From: Flabesymbios commensalis
Taxonomy: Eukaryota; Annelida; Polychaeta; Terebellida; Flabelligeridae
NCBI GenBank assembly: GCA_964017125.1
Contig: OZ024903.1
Location: 108,506,863 to 108,570,862 of the forward strand
Length of the DNA stretch: 64,000 nt
Direction of reading: 5' to 3'
Shown: in pieces, positions 22,555 to 32,790 of the stretch
How positions within the stretch are numbered: position 1 is the stretch's first letter
How the letters are laid out: each line of letters begins with the position of its first letter
Made by a program: the position numbers and the translations under genes
Notes under the pieces: generated by a model
The model's input: only the letters and a program-made list of their open reading frames with translations
Database searches by the model: none
What the model was told of the DNA's origin: nothing

Positions 22555-22632
22555 CCCAGCAAACACAAAACATTTGTATCACATTTGTACAATGTTGGAC
22601 AAATGTGATACAAATGTTTTGTGTTTGCTGGG
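22555..22632. mobile_element. palindromic MITE, CAGCAAACA family, copy A3
   Basis: Starts CCCAGCAAACACAAAACATT and ends AATGTTTTGTGTTTGCTGGG. It is a virtually perfect hairpin of 78 bp, 150 bp downstream of the EIF2B1 stop codon. Its inner arms (TGTATCACATTTGT) are unlike copies A1 and A2 but close to A4 at 55057. Confidence 0.9.
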
Positions 22633-22780
22633 TAAATGTGGGTATTCAACGAATCTTCTAATTCTCATACAGATATTTCTCTGATGGGTAAAAAGTTCAT
22701 AGAAGTTGTGACATTCTATTGTTTATTTTCCTTTATACAATTTTTTATTAAATAATTTTTTTTTTTATGTGATTTGATGT

Positions 22781-25700
22781 TTATTGGTATAGCTTTATAA
22801 GTTCATCACTAATCGCTGACGGCGTCAGAATACCAAGGTCTGTGAACAGGAGTGTGATATAGGAAGGCGGGGTATAATCAACCATAGGGTGTTCTCGGGA
22901 GAGATCGGCATCTGCCGTCAGCTTCTTTGCCTGGTACTGGAACGTAAAGAGAAAACACAATAGTTGTAAGAAATTAACTTAAATATATATGTGACCCGCC
23001 ACGCAAAAAGGGCTGCGAAGGCAAAATTTTCAAAAATGATTTTCATAGTTGATATGATAGCCGTATCCTTCCTGTTTCGATAACTGAAAGAATTTTTGAA
23101 AAATCCTCATAACTTTTTGTTTTATGAGATTTTTTCAAATTAGTTATGTAATCATTTAAATTAAATGACATCATAAATAATTGTAAGAAAGCCGCAGGGA
23201 TGCAACTTTTCGCATGGAAGGTCACATTTCAAAAGTAAATAACATTTTAACCAAAAATACACTTCACACATTTACAGATGTCAACTAAACATTTACTGAA
23301 TGTATTGAACATTTAATCATTTACAAAATTGGTCTAGTCACATTTTGATAAAATTATATTCTAAGTAGTGAAAAAAAGCAAAATATTTCTTCTAATTTGA
23401 TAAGCTCCAAATTGCATAAACGATCCCACATTAAAAAGAATGAGAAATATTAGATGACAATTCAGCATGACAAGAGTTGGGTTTTATCCTTCTGATTGTG
23501 ACTATTGTCATTTTAATCTAATTTATTAGTTGATCGAATCACAGATGTTGGAAACGAAATGTGTGTTTAAACATCAGGACTTGCAAATGTTTTGGTCTCA
23601 AATTAAACAAAATATGAGTAATTTTAACCTACTTGAAGTTGTGGGTTGCGGCATTTAAATAAATGAACTTAGTGGGAGAAGTTTTACGAGGTCAGTATGT
23701 ATTGTAGCCCACCTTGAATTCATTAGGCACATCATGCTGGTTGAGTGGGTAGATTCGGGTGAACTTAAAACTCTCAGCCACAACATAAAAAGGCTTGTTC
23801 ATCTCTTTGGCACAGACTGCCATGGTGTATGTACCAATCTGTAAACAAATAAGATAAATTATACAAAATACCACGCTGACTCTTAATGGTTTCACTAAAA
23901 CAAATCCTCTAGCCATCCCTAATGGTAGGCTAACTGTTTATTATTTCAGTTGCTTATTTCTTCATTTTATAGCTTTATTTAATTTGTTTTTCTTTCCCAC
24001 CATTATCATGATTATGTCACTATCAATTACAGCAAGAATGAAATACGCAAAGTTCTTGTTATTAATGACCATTTGAGTCTATTCCAGCCTAAAATAAAAA
24101 AACAACTGCAAACGTATTGTTTTTTGAAGATGGGTTTCCTAGCAGATTCCACAGTGACCTAGGTGGAAACTTTGAATCCACTGATGATGTGAAAAACGTC
24201 TATCCCCTGTCTAAAATACGCCTGAAAATTTTGGCTGTCAGCAGTAGCCTTCATGCTGCCAAATATGAACAAGTAGCACAGAGGCACGGGTATGTTGCGA
24301 GTTCAAAATACGGGATGTTGACCCAACCATGGTTTAATATTTCTCAACATTGCAAACAAATCTTGACTTATATTATACTCTCCTGTCCCTAATAGATGAG
24401 CCTTCGGAATAAAAGCACCTGTTGAAAAAATTCCTATATTTTTATTAATAGCACCCCCAATAAAAGCACCTCTTGGAAAAAATATCCCATTAGCGTATGT
24501 TTTAGTCATTACCCGCATGGTGGCGCGTGTAGACATGTAGAGCTGATAATTACTGGCCGCTGCGGCGCGTGGTATTCATAACACCGTTATTTTTGTCCAT
24601 GAAAAGACTTAGTTTTTAGAAATTGAAAAACTTTTTTCAGTCATCTAAAACCCATTTTCTATTAAACGAACCTGACCACAACAAACGAACCTGTCTGCAA
24701 AATCTGCCGCCGTTTAACAAACGAACCGGTTCATCTATTAGGGACAGGAGAAAGATGTCAGCTTCTGACATATAAAGACGGTGTGAAAGGGTTAAAGTAA
24801 CATCGGCTTAACATAATATGCTTACCTTATTAATGGTTCCTCCACTCTCCACGACGCCCTCAGCTCCGACCAAAACTAAATCCACCTTCTCCATTATGTA
24901 CCTGAAAACAAGTTCAAAATATGAAAATACACTTTTCAAAGATAGGACTATTTAAAGTATTTTTGTATTTGCGACAAGTTACATACATTACTGCAAACAA
25001 TGGAAAAGCAAATCTCAACACACTGAAAAAGCCAGAAAGCAAAGTTAATCTATAATTTGCATGTCATTATGGTCTGTAACAGGAAGTTAACTCCTGGCCT
25101 ACTGAAGTGTGTTTTTCATTAATTCAAATCTGGAATTGCTAAAGAAATTTTTAGTTTCAAATGCTTAAAAAAATATTCCATTTATAGGGACGAATCCAGA
25201 GCAGTATTTCTATTAACTAAGGCATAATGCAATGATTTTCTAGCTAATAAACAGGCGTTTGGGGCACCACAGAAAACATTTTACTGTACATGCAATAGCA
25301 GAATGAGAATGTGATCTGCAAAGAATTAAAAGATGATTTTCAAATGAAGATGATTAACCCTTACTGATTATATTCGTTTTTTTATATTTATTATTAGCAC
25401 AGTGCATATCAGCTTTTAAACATGTTGAAAATAAAACGTGACATTAATCAGCAAGATGCCAAAATATTCAAGTTGAATAATTTGGCGGATACAGTACTGT
25501 GACATAAATGTAAGGGTGGTTATTATGGCAGGAACCTCATTGTGTAGCTGCACAGTGGGTTTTACTGTAGCAGAATAACATTGTGTAACCACACAGCAGG
25601 TTTTACTGTATCAGAACCACATTGTGTAACCACACAGTGGGTTTTACTGTAGCAGAACCACATTGTGTAACCACACAGTGGGTTTTACTGTAGCAGAACC

Positions 25701-28700
25701 ACATTGTGTAACCACACAGTGGGTTTTACTGTAGCAGAACCACATTGTGTAACCACACAGTGGGTTTTACTGTAGCAGAACCTCATTGTATAACCACACA
25801 GCAGGTTTTACTGTATCAGAACCACATTGTGTAACCACACAGTGGGTTTTACTGTAGCAGAACCACATTGTGTAACCACACAGTGGGTTTTACTGTAGCA
25901 GAACCTCATTGTGTAACCACACAGTGGGTTTTACTGTAGCAGAACCTCATTGTGTAACCACACAGTGGGTTTTACTGTAGCAGAACCACATTGTGTAACC
26001 ACACAGTGATTTTTACTGTAGCAAAACCACATTGCGTAACCACACAGTGGGTTTTACTGTAGCAAAACCACATTGCTTAATCACACAGTGGGTTTTACTG
26101 TAGCAGAAACACATTGTGAAACCACACAGTGGGTTTTACTGTAGCAGAACCACATTGTGTAACCGCATAGTGGGTTTTACTGTAGCAGAACCACATTGTG
26201 AAACCACACAGTGGGTTTTACTGTAGCAGAACCACATTGTGTAACCGCATAGTGGGTTTTACTGTAGCAGAACCACAATGTTGTGTAACCACACAGTGGG
26301 TTCTACTGTAGCAGAACCACATTGTGTAGCCACACAGTGGGTTTTACTGTAGCAGAACCACATCGTGTAACCACACAGTGGGTTTTTACTGTAGCAAAAC
26401 CACATTGTGTAGCCACAGTGGGTTTTACTGTAGCAGAACCACATTGCGTAAACACACAGTGGGTTTTACTGTAGCAAAACCACATTGCGTAAACACACAG
26501 TGGGTTTTACTGTAGCAGAACCACATTGTGTAGCCACACAGTGGGTTTTACTGTAGCAGAACCACATTGCGTAATCACACAGTGGGTTTTACTGTAGCAA
26601 AACCACATTGCTTAAACACACAGTGGGTTTTACTGTAGCAGAACCACATTGTGTAAACACACAGCGGGTTTTATTGTAGCAGAATCACATTGTGTAACCA
26701 CACAGTGGGTTTTACTGCAGCAGAACCACATTGTGTAACCACACAGTCGGTTTTACTGTAGCAGAACCACATTGTGTAACCACACAGGGGGTTTTACTGT
26801 ACCAAGACCACATTGTGTAGCAACACAGTGGGTTATACTGTAGCAAAGCCACATTATGTAACCGCACTCTGGGAGCAGCTATAGTAAAGATGGTTCCCCA
26901 CTGACTGTGTTTATAACTTTACAAAATTTAATAGTTATTAGACTATTTCTAAGATTTCAACTTTCAACCTGCAGATGCCATGCAATACTCTCACAAACAA
27001 ATTTTATTGGTTAAATTTATCAAATATACAGTGGAGGGGTTGCTCAAAAAACCTTCAGAATTCTACCTTTTAGAAATTTGCAGAATACTTTTTAGTAATT
27101 GGGACCTTTTACATAAGACCACAAAATCTCAGGATTATTTTTCTATGCATCACAGCTCATATATCCTTCCTTCACTTTGAAGCTGAGATACAACAGCATT
27201 TTTTGATTCACAACCCAAATTGAATGAAAATTTAAAGACAACGTCCTCTTGAGTTCAAAGGGTGCATCTTTGTAAAGTGTGAGAAACACCCTTTCACACT
27301 AAGGGGGTGATAACAGTTGGTGATTAAAAGGTTATTCAGGGACTGAGAGGGTTCTACAGGGTTCATACTCCCATGAAGAAACAGAATTCCATGACTTTTC
27401 CAGGACGTAATCAGATTTTTCAAGGACCTCAGTGTACACAATAACTCTCACATTTATTTCCCCAAAACAGCTTAGAAACTACATTTTCTATATCTTTTAA
27501 AATTTATAATAAAATCAAAGAGGAAGATCTATTTCAACTTGTTCTAAAAAGTGTAACTTGATTATTAAACTCATATACCATTTTTGCAATCTCTTTTCTC
27601 ACTATTTAAAATTCCAGGACTTTCAAGCACTTTTAACAAAAATCCAGGACTTTCAAGGCCTGGATTTGTATTTTTCAACTTCAATGACTTTCAAGGATTT
27701 CCAGGACCAGTGCGAACCCTGGTTCTACTATTTCAAGAGAAAAAAATCCCCTTGGTTTTCCCTGTATGATGGAATTTCACGATTCAAGGATAACCATTTC
27801 AACCTATTTTAACCTATTTTGATATATCGCGGCAATGAATGTGGTGAAATTATTACGTTAGTTCTTGGGCTCATCAAATTCCTTGATATTTCCCTGATAT
27901 AAGGATATTGTCTCAAACTCTTTTCCCTGATTTTCAGGTAGAGCGGGAACCCAGTGATAATGACATAGATTATACCATACCCGACGGCTGCATCTAGAAT
28001 CGATATGGTGGGAATTCCAAGAGCTTCCAGGTCTCGGTACATATCCAGACTAGATGATAAAGAGAAAAAAAGACATTATTACAAAATGACAACATAGTTT
28101 CTGGCGTATACCATCACATATTATTGGGTAAATTAAACTTAAGTCTTAGGGGACTTTTTTACCTTTCCTCATTTCAAGCCGTAATTGCTCACGCAATTTA
28201 CAGCTTGAAATAAGGAAAATATACATATTTATGAAAAATATGTCCTAATTAACCAAATATGTACCACAAATTATTTGACCAATTACAATTGCAATTTATT
28301 TAGTATCAAACAATTTTGAAAACATATAAATTCTGTATCAGCAGCAGTTAGGAGTTGTTTAAGACTTGTTCATGAATCTTTCATATTTTTCAAGGATCAA
28401 ATTTGGCTTTTTACACCGGGCTTGAGGGGATTCAGAAGATGCATTTTGGGGCTGACAAAATTCCACGGACTATAGGTGAATTACATGTGGAGGGGGGCAA
28501 TTACACTTTGTATCTTGCACGGGGAAAGGTTTGATTAAAAAGTTGTTAGTACGTGCAATCCTTTCTATTAGCATGTAAAAACGTTCACACACCTCACTAC
28601 TTCGTGTTCCTATGATTTCGTCTGGATGAAAGGAGTCGCAATCACGTGTATGGTGTGCACGCAGAAGCACGCAAAAAACGTGTAGATAACCTGTTCACGG

Positions 28701-31700
28701 GCTTGCGTCGACGCACTCCCGTTAGTGCTTACGGACAACAGACTGGTAAGCTAGATGAAATGTCTACTGTACCTGTGAGAAACCTGTTATCATAGCCGCA
28801 ATGTACCCAGTCTATGATACTAATATTAAAGTTTGCATTGCCATTCATAATAATATTTCTGTATGTAAACATAAACTGCAACATAAATTGCAACATAAAT
28901 TGCAACATAAACTGCAATATTTAACAACCATTTTGAGTGAAATCATGAATCCCTGATGGGGTCTTGTTATTTCTTACCCAACTTTATCTGGAAGAGATTC
29001 TGTGACATAGACTGTGAATCGCTTTTTCGCTTGTGCAGCTTCTTTTAGAACTTTCAAAACAACACGAGAGCGTGAATGGGTGAGAATGATCTGCAAATAA
29101 AAATGGGAAAGTCACATGAAATAATTTAGCAGCATTACATTGTCTTTTTCAAAAACAATACATTTCAGTACATCAACGATGTGCCCTTGACCGAGCATCA
29201 TATCAATGTTATTGTGAAGAATGTTATAACGGGCCTCATCAATCATGGGAACGGTAGCACGAGCCTTACTGGGGAGCTACTGCTGAACTTAAAAGCCAAT
29301 GTCCACATGTCCAAATGGGGGGCTACTAGTCTATATGTTGGTACTCCCAGCTTTGGAGCTATTCATTCCAGGAAATTAAGCAAGCCTTTTATATTGGTTT
29401 ATATATATTTAATGTGCATTGTTTGATCGTATGAATCATTACCTTCTTTTGGTGTCAAAATTACTTTCTTGAAATTAAGTTTTTTCAAAATATCAAGAAT
29501 TTTCAACTTGAAAATAATTATATGCATTCATCACATCTGAAAATAGTGAATTAATAATAAGAACACAAGCTACATACAGCGCCATCGGTGATGAATGGGT
29601 GAGCAAGTCTGGCTATTTTGCTTCGAGACCCTTCAGATTTTTTCAAGAAAAGATTTCCTCTTTCGACAAGAACACCCTTACATTCTTGAAAATCCTGAAA
29701 ATAAAAAATCAATGGTTTAAAATACTGATGATGCAGGGGCAGTCTTTATACCGAGGTATAAGATATTCAATTTCTACAAATTTACTTGATTTAAAATGTA
29801 TTCTACATTTGTATTGAACCAACATGGCTTGATAATCATAGAGTGTTTGTTAAATAAGGTTAAATTAACTTTAGAAAAAACAGTTCAACAAAACTATTTG
29901 AGGGCTAGCAGATTTTCGGTGGTCTTCTGCCTTAAAAAGTTAAATTCAAGCCCTGCAAAGTTACCAAGCAAAAAAAAGAAGTCGACCAAATGTTGGATTA
30001 ATGCTGGGCCACTGTCTTTGATGTTGACCCAACATCGGATCAACCTCTCGGATCAGCCTCTTGTGTTTGCTGGGTACTTATTATTAACCCTTATCCTGCC
30101 GTGTTAGTTTTTCAAATTTTCTTCACTTTAAGTTGTGTCTCGCTACCGCGACCCACAACTTCAAGTGGCTGAAAATTATTTATATTTGTTTAACTTGAGC
30201 ACAAATATTTGCAAATCGTGATGTTTAGACACAATTTCATCAGTGTTCATTGCCAGTAACATCAATTGATAAGTTGACTAGTTAAACAGATTAAAAAAGA
30301 CAATAGTCGTGATCAGCAGGATAAATGTCTATGCTTGTTACTGACTGTGAGGGTGATAAAGTGTACGAGCTATGAGCAGCCACCCTTGTGACACGGGAAA
30401 AGTGGCCTTTTAAGGCAGGTGGCTGCTCATAGGAGGTTCTACTGTACTTATTTTTCTTGTTACTGACTGTATGATCGAGTGCTGTGAGGGTGATAAAGCG
30501 TAGGAAGAGATGACAGCCTGAGGATATGGAGGTGACCATAGACTGTCCAGAGGCTGTCAGCATCTGTATCGCCCCGAGCAGATTGTGTCTCAGCTCCACA
30601 AGAGTCTCAGCTGAAAAACAACACAATTCAACTGTTTAACCCTTTAGTTTAGGTTGTAAGTCGCAGTATGAGACACAACTTCCTATGGGTGAAAATTTAA
30701 GTTGAATAACTCAGCAGAAAAGTTGTTGCACCAAAGTTTTTAATTATAATTGGAACCTGTTAAACAGATGGCAACTTGGGTAAGTGTTGGGCCAAGCGTT
30801 GGGCTAATACCGACCCTACATAATATTTTTCTAATAGTGACATTACCTTGGTCCAGTTTAATGAATTCTATCAGGGTCTGTATAGCAGCAATAGCTTCTG
30901 AAATACTCGGGTCAGTTCTTAGAGTTCCCTCAAAATACTGAACAATGCCTGCAAAAAATAAATGAAAGGTAACATCACAATCACTTACTAGTATCAACAA
31001 ATTATCCTTTACAACGCTGAAATATATTTGTTTAAACTATGAAGAATAAAGGCTTTTTTTCAATTTGAAATCATCATAAATGTGTTATTCAGCTCTTTCC
31101 ACTTCATTTGAATACTGGTACAGGTCTGAGCTATGGGTCTACAGCCAGTAGAAATATTTTAATTCTTTCAGTGCGGGACCGTCTATATAGGGACGTCAGA
31201 TTCTGACGTATAAAGATGCCCCCTGCCACCTATTTTTAGCAGGATACTTCAAAAAGCCTCCCTAAATTGGCCAAAAAAGCACCTGATGCCCTCCTTCAAA
31301 TATATGCCTGATAGATAGACCACTGGATTTGTATGTTGTAGGCCTATGTGGAGATGAAAATGAAAACCAAGCTTAATGAGCTGCCAAATAGCCTCACATT
31401 TTCAGTGTTTCTCCACACAGCGTTCATTTCGGAAGTGATATGAGTTATCGTAAAAACTTGTAAAATCAAAAGATAGGTTGTGTCTCACTAACACAATCTC
31501 CAGCTTCTTACATATTTAAACCCTTATTACACATCGTCTCTAAGCATCATTTTCAATCACTGAAAACTGACTTCTACGGATAAGACTAAAGAGTTTTAGA
31601 GAAAAATGTTCATACAACGGTTTCAACAATAAGCCTAAATTAGATTTCACCAGGGGTCTGGCCGGACAAATGGTTGCCAACTGGTGGCTTCGTCACTGTA

Positions 31701-32564
31701 GACGTAGTACGAAGCGCCAGCATGTATTCGTACGAAAGCTCATTAGAGTAAAATTAGATCTATGTCTATGACGGGCGTTTACAGGGCTTCTTGACATATT
31801 ATAACCCCCCTCTCCCCGCCCACCCGCTCCCCACCCTGGCCTGGGCCATGTAGGCTAATATAAATTGCGTAGTGGCTATCCGTACGGAAAAGTTATAATG
31901 GGAGTCAATGGGAGCCCGTCATTTCGTAAACGAGGCTGCCCATAGAGTTACATGATAAAGAATCACGTATGATTAGCCACTGCCTATAAATTGAAGCTAC
32001 ATCATACATTACATGTATACTCGCCGTCAAATTAACCAGGATTGCATGATTTTCGGCGATTTCCCCGTCAATTCAGAACCGATTTTCTTCAAATTTTACG
32101 AAGGCCATTTTCTATTCAAATCCTAACAGCCCTGAAAATTTCGTAAAATAATATAGCGTAGGCCCTATTTCAAAAGTTAGACCATTTGACATGTAATGAA
32201 TTTAAATTACGACGTTCCTCTTTAACCCTATAAAACTAATTTTAGAATTTTATTACATGGCAAATGGTCTAACTTTTGAAATATTATATATTATTTTGTG
32301 AAATTTTTACCCCTGTTAGGATTTTAATAGAAAATGGCCTCTGCAAAATTTCAAGGAAATCGGTTCAAAATTGACGAAGAAATCGCCGAAAATCATGCGA
32401 TCCTGGTAGATCATTTTTAATTTGACGGCGAGTAGTGATCAACTGGTGATGTAGACTACCCGGATTTACTGATTAAATTCCAAATGATATGGATAGATAA
32501 AAAATGCATTTAACACCATTCAAATCTGACAATACAGCAATATAGTATTACCCTCTTTATTCAT
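22781..32564 (-). CDS. EIF2B1: translation initiation factor eIF2B subunit alpha
   Basis: Nine coding exons on the minus strand: 32564-32552, 30948-30847, 30610-30468, 29694-29578, 29090-28978, 28049-27981, 24901-24826, 23838-23713, 22936-22781. All have GT/AG borders and phases that join, giving 304 codons (human 305). eIF2B alpha is a regulatory subunit of the decameric exchange factor that reloads eIF2 with GTP; its dimer bridges the two halves, and the family binds sugar phosphates. Visible marks: N-terminal helical part ([30 protein letters not shown]); then the IF-2B Rossmann-like domain with [56 protein letters not shown] and [10 protein letters not shown]; then the end [20 protein letters not shown]. 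The first exon codes only MNKE plus one base. An AATAAA stands about 32 nt after the stop (22744-22749, minus). It shares its promoter with GTF2H3. No defect is seen. Confidence 0.96.
23520..23690. mobile_element. MITE family C, partial
   Basis: Contains AACCTACTTGAAGTTGTGGG and TTGCGGCATTT, the family core, plus the AAACATCAGGACTTGCAAATG flank. It lies directly before coding exon 8 of EIF2B1 (23713-23838) in plus-strand order, so inside intron 8 close to the exon's donor. Confidence 0.5.
24117..24185 (+). pseudogene. fossil fragment of a retroelement-type integrase
   Basis: A short frame reads [16 protein letters not shown], which resembles the integrase core segment around the second catalytic Asp (P.RIHSDQG..FES in Gypsy/BEL-like elements). 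Only about 20 residues are recognisable and no other element part was found nearby, so it is an old broken remnant in an EIF2B1 intron. A chance match cannot be ruled out. Confidence 0.4.
24380..24750. mobile_element. MITE with CTCCTGTCCCTAATAGATGA ends
   Basis: The left end CTCCTGTCCCTAATAGATGA is exactly inverted at the right as TCATCTATTAGGGACAGGAG. The interior holds duplicated AATAAAAGCACCT words and AACGAACC repeats. A 371-bp non-coding element 75 bp from EIF2B1 coding exon 7 (24826-24901). Confidence 0.85.
25530..26865 (+). repeat. 41-bp minisatellite in EIF2B1 intron 6
   Basis: About 32 tandem copies of a 41-bp unit (CCACATTGTGTAACCACACA followed by GTGGGTTTTACTGTAGCAGAA). Most copies differ by one to three bases (for example GCGTAA, AGCC, GCAAAA variants). 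Copies do not contain unique spacers, so this is not a CRISPR. It fills much of the 3.1-kb intron. Confidence 0.95.
27355..27722. mobile_element. hAT-like MITE with CCAGGACTTTCAAG repeats
   Basis: The left end has CAGGGTTCATACTCCCATGA and the right end CCAGGACCAGTGCGAACCCT (inverse outer part). Inside, CCAGGACTTTCAAG words recur. This pattern is known from hAT-derived MITEs in many animals (family knowledge). Non-coding, in EIF2B1 intron 6. Confidence 0.6.
28877..28925. repeat. short 13-bp tandem repeat
   Basis: Four copies of a 13-bp unit (ATAAATTGCAAC and variants). Confidence 0.8.
29968..30074. mobile_element. palindromic MITE, CAGCAAACA family, copy A7
   Basis: The right end TCTTGTGTTTGCTGGGT is clear and the left end is decayed (ACCAAGCAAAAAAAAGAAG). 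The inner words ATGCTGGGCC and TTGACCCAACAT are inverted relative to each other. Located in EIF2B1 intron 3. Confidence 0.6.
30084..30325. mobile_element. MITE family C, best copy, TTAA-CCCTTATCCTGC end
   Basis: Starts TTAACCCTTATCCTGCC and ends ATCAGCAGGATAA. The central palindrome is AAGTTGTGTCTCGCTACCGC followed by GACCCACAACTTCAAGTGG. The TTAA at the left border and CCC terminus are piggyBac-like. Located in EIF2B1 intron 3, about 140 bp from coding exon 3. Confidence 0.7.
31010..31215. mobile_element. TTAA-type MITE family B copy
   Basis: TTACAACGCTGAAATATATT, then TGTTATTCAGCTCTTTCC, then CATTTGAATACTGG, and the right part GTGCGGGACCGTCTATATAG with GACGTCAGATTCTGACG. The ends are decayed. 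Located in EIF2B1 intron 1. Confidence 0.65.
32018..32434. mobile_element. 417-bp foldback MITE in EIF2B1 intron 1
   Basis: TACTCGCCGTCAAATTAA at the left is inverted at the right (TTAATTTGACGGCGAGTA). The arms stay complementary for about 190 bp: AATCATGCGAT/ATTGCATGATT, GCCATTTTCTAT/ATAGAAAATGGC and AGACCATTTG/CAAATGGTCT. The flanking TA fits a TA target. It ends 118 bp from EIF2B1 coding exon 1. A relative with the same GACCATTTGGCATGTAAT core lies at about 59700-59900. Confidence 0.9.
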
Positions 32565-32790
32565 TATGATTTCGTGCCAATCTGTGCCAAAGAAACTTTA
32601 CAGGGCTCTGTAATAAACAGACTGTTTTAACTACAAATTATTCACATGTGTTTTCATCATTCTGCAAAGATATCATACTGGCATATGTTATCAGTGCGAT
32701 GATTGGCTATCAGTAGGGAGAGCCAGGCAGCTAACCAATAGTGTCGGCCGTACTTTTTCTGTTTATCACAAACATGCAACAACACTCGGC
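32565..32790. promoter_or_regulatory. bidirectional promoter of EIF2B1 and GTF2H3
   Basis: Only 226 bp separate the two start codons. The interval has no TATA box. It holds an ATTGG (32702-32706, CCAAT on the minus strand) and a CCAAT (32735-32739, plus strand) facing opposite ways about 30 bp apart, which is the usual arrangement of NF-Y sites in divergent housekeeping promoters. GC content rises toward the GTF2H3 start. Sharing one promoter is an inference from spacing. Confidence 0.75.

Noticed and set aside
25530-26865. CRISPR-like regular array
   Set aside because: Units are directly adjacent with no unique spacers, inside a eukaryotic intron; it is a minisatellite.
29181-29426. 81-codon plus-strand frame in EIF2B1 intron 4
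   Set aside because: No recognised motif, opposite strand to the gene, no start or splice context; probably chance.
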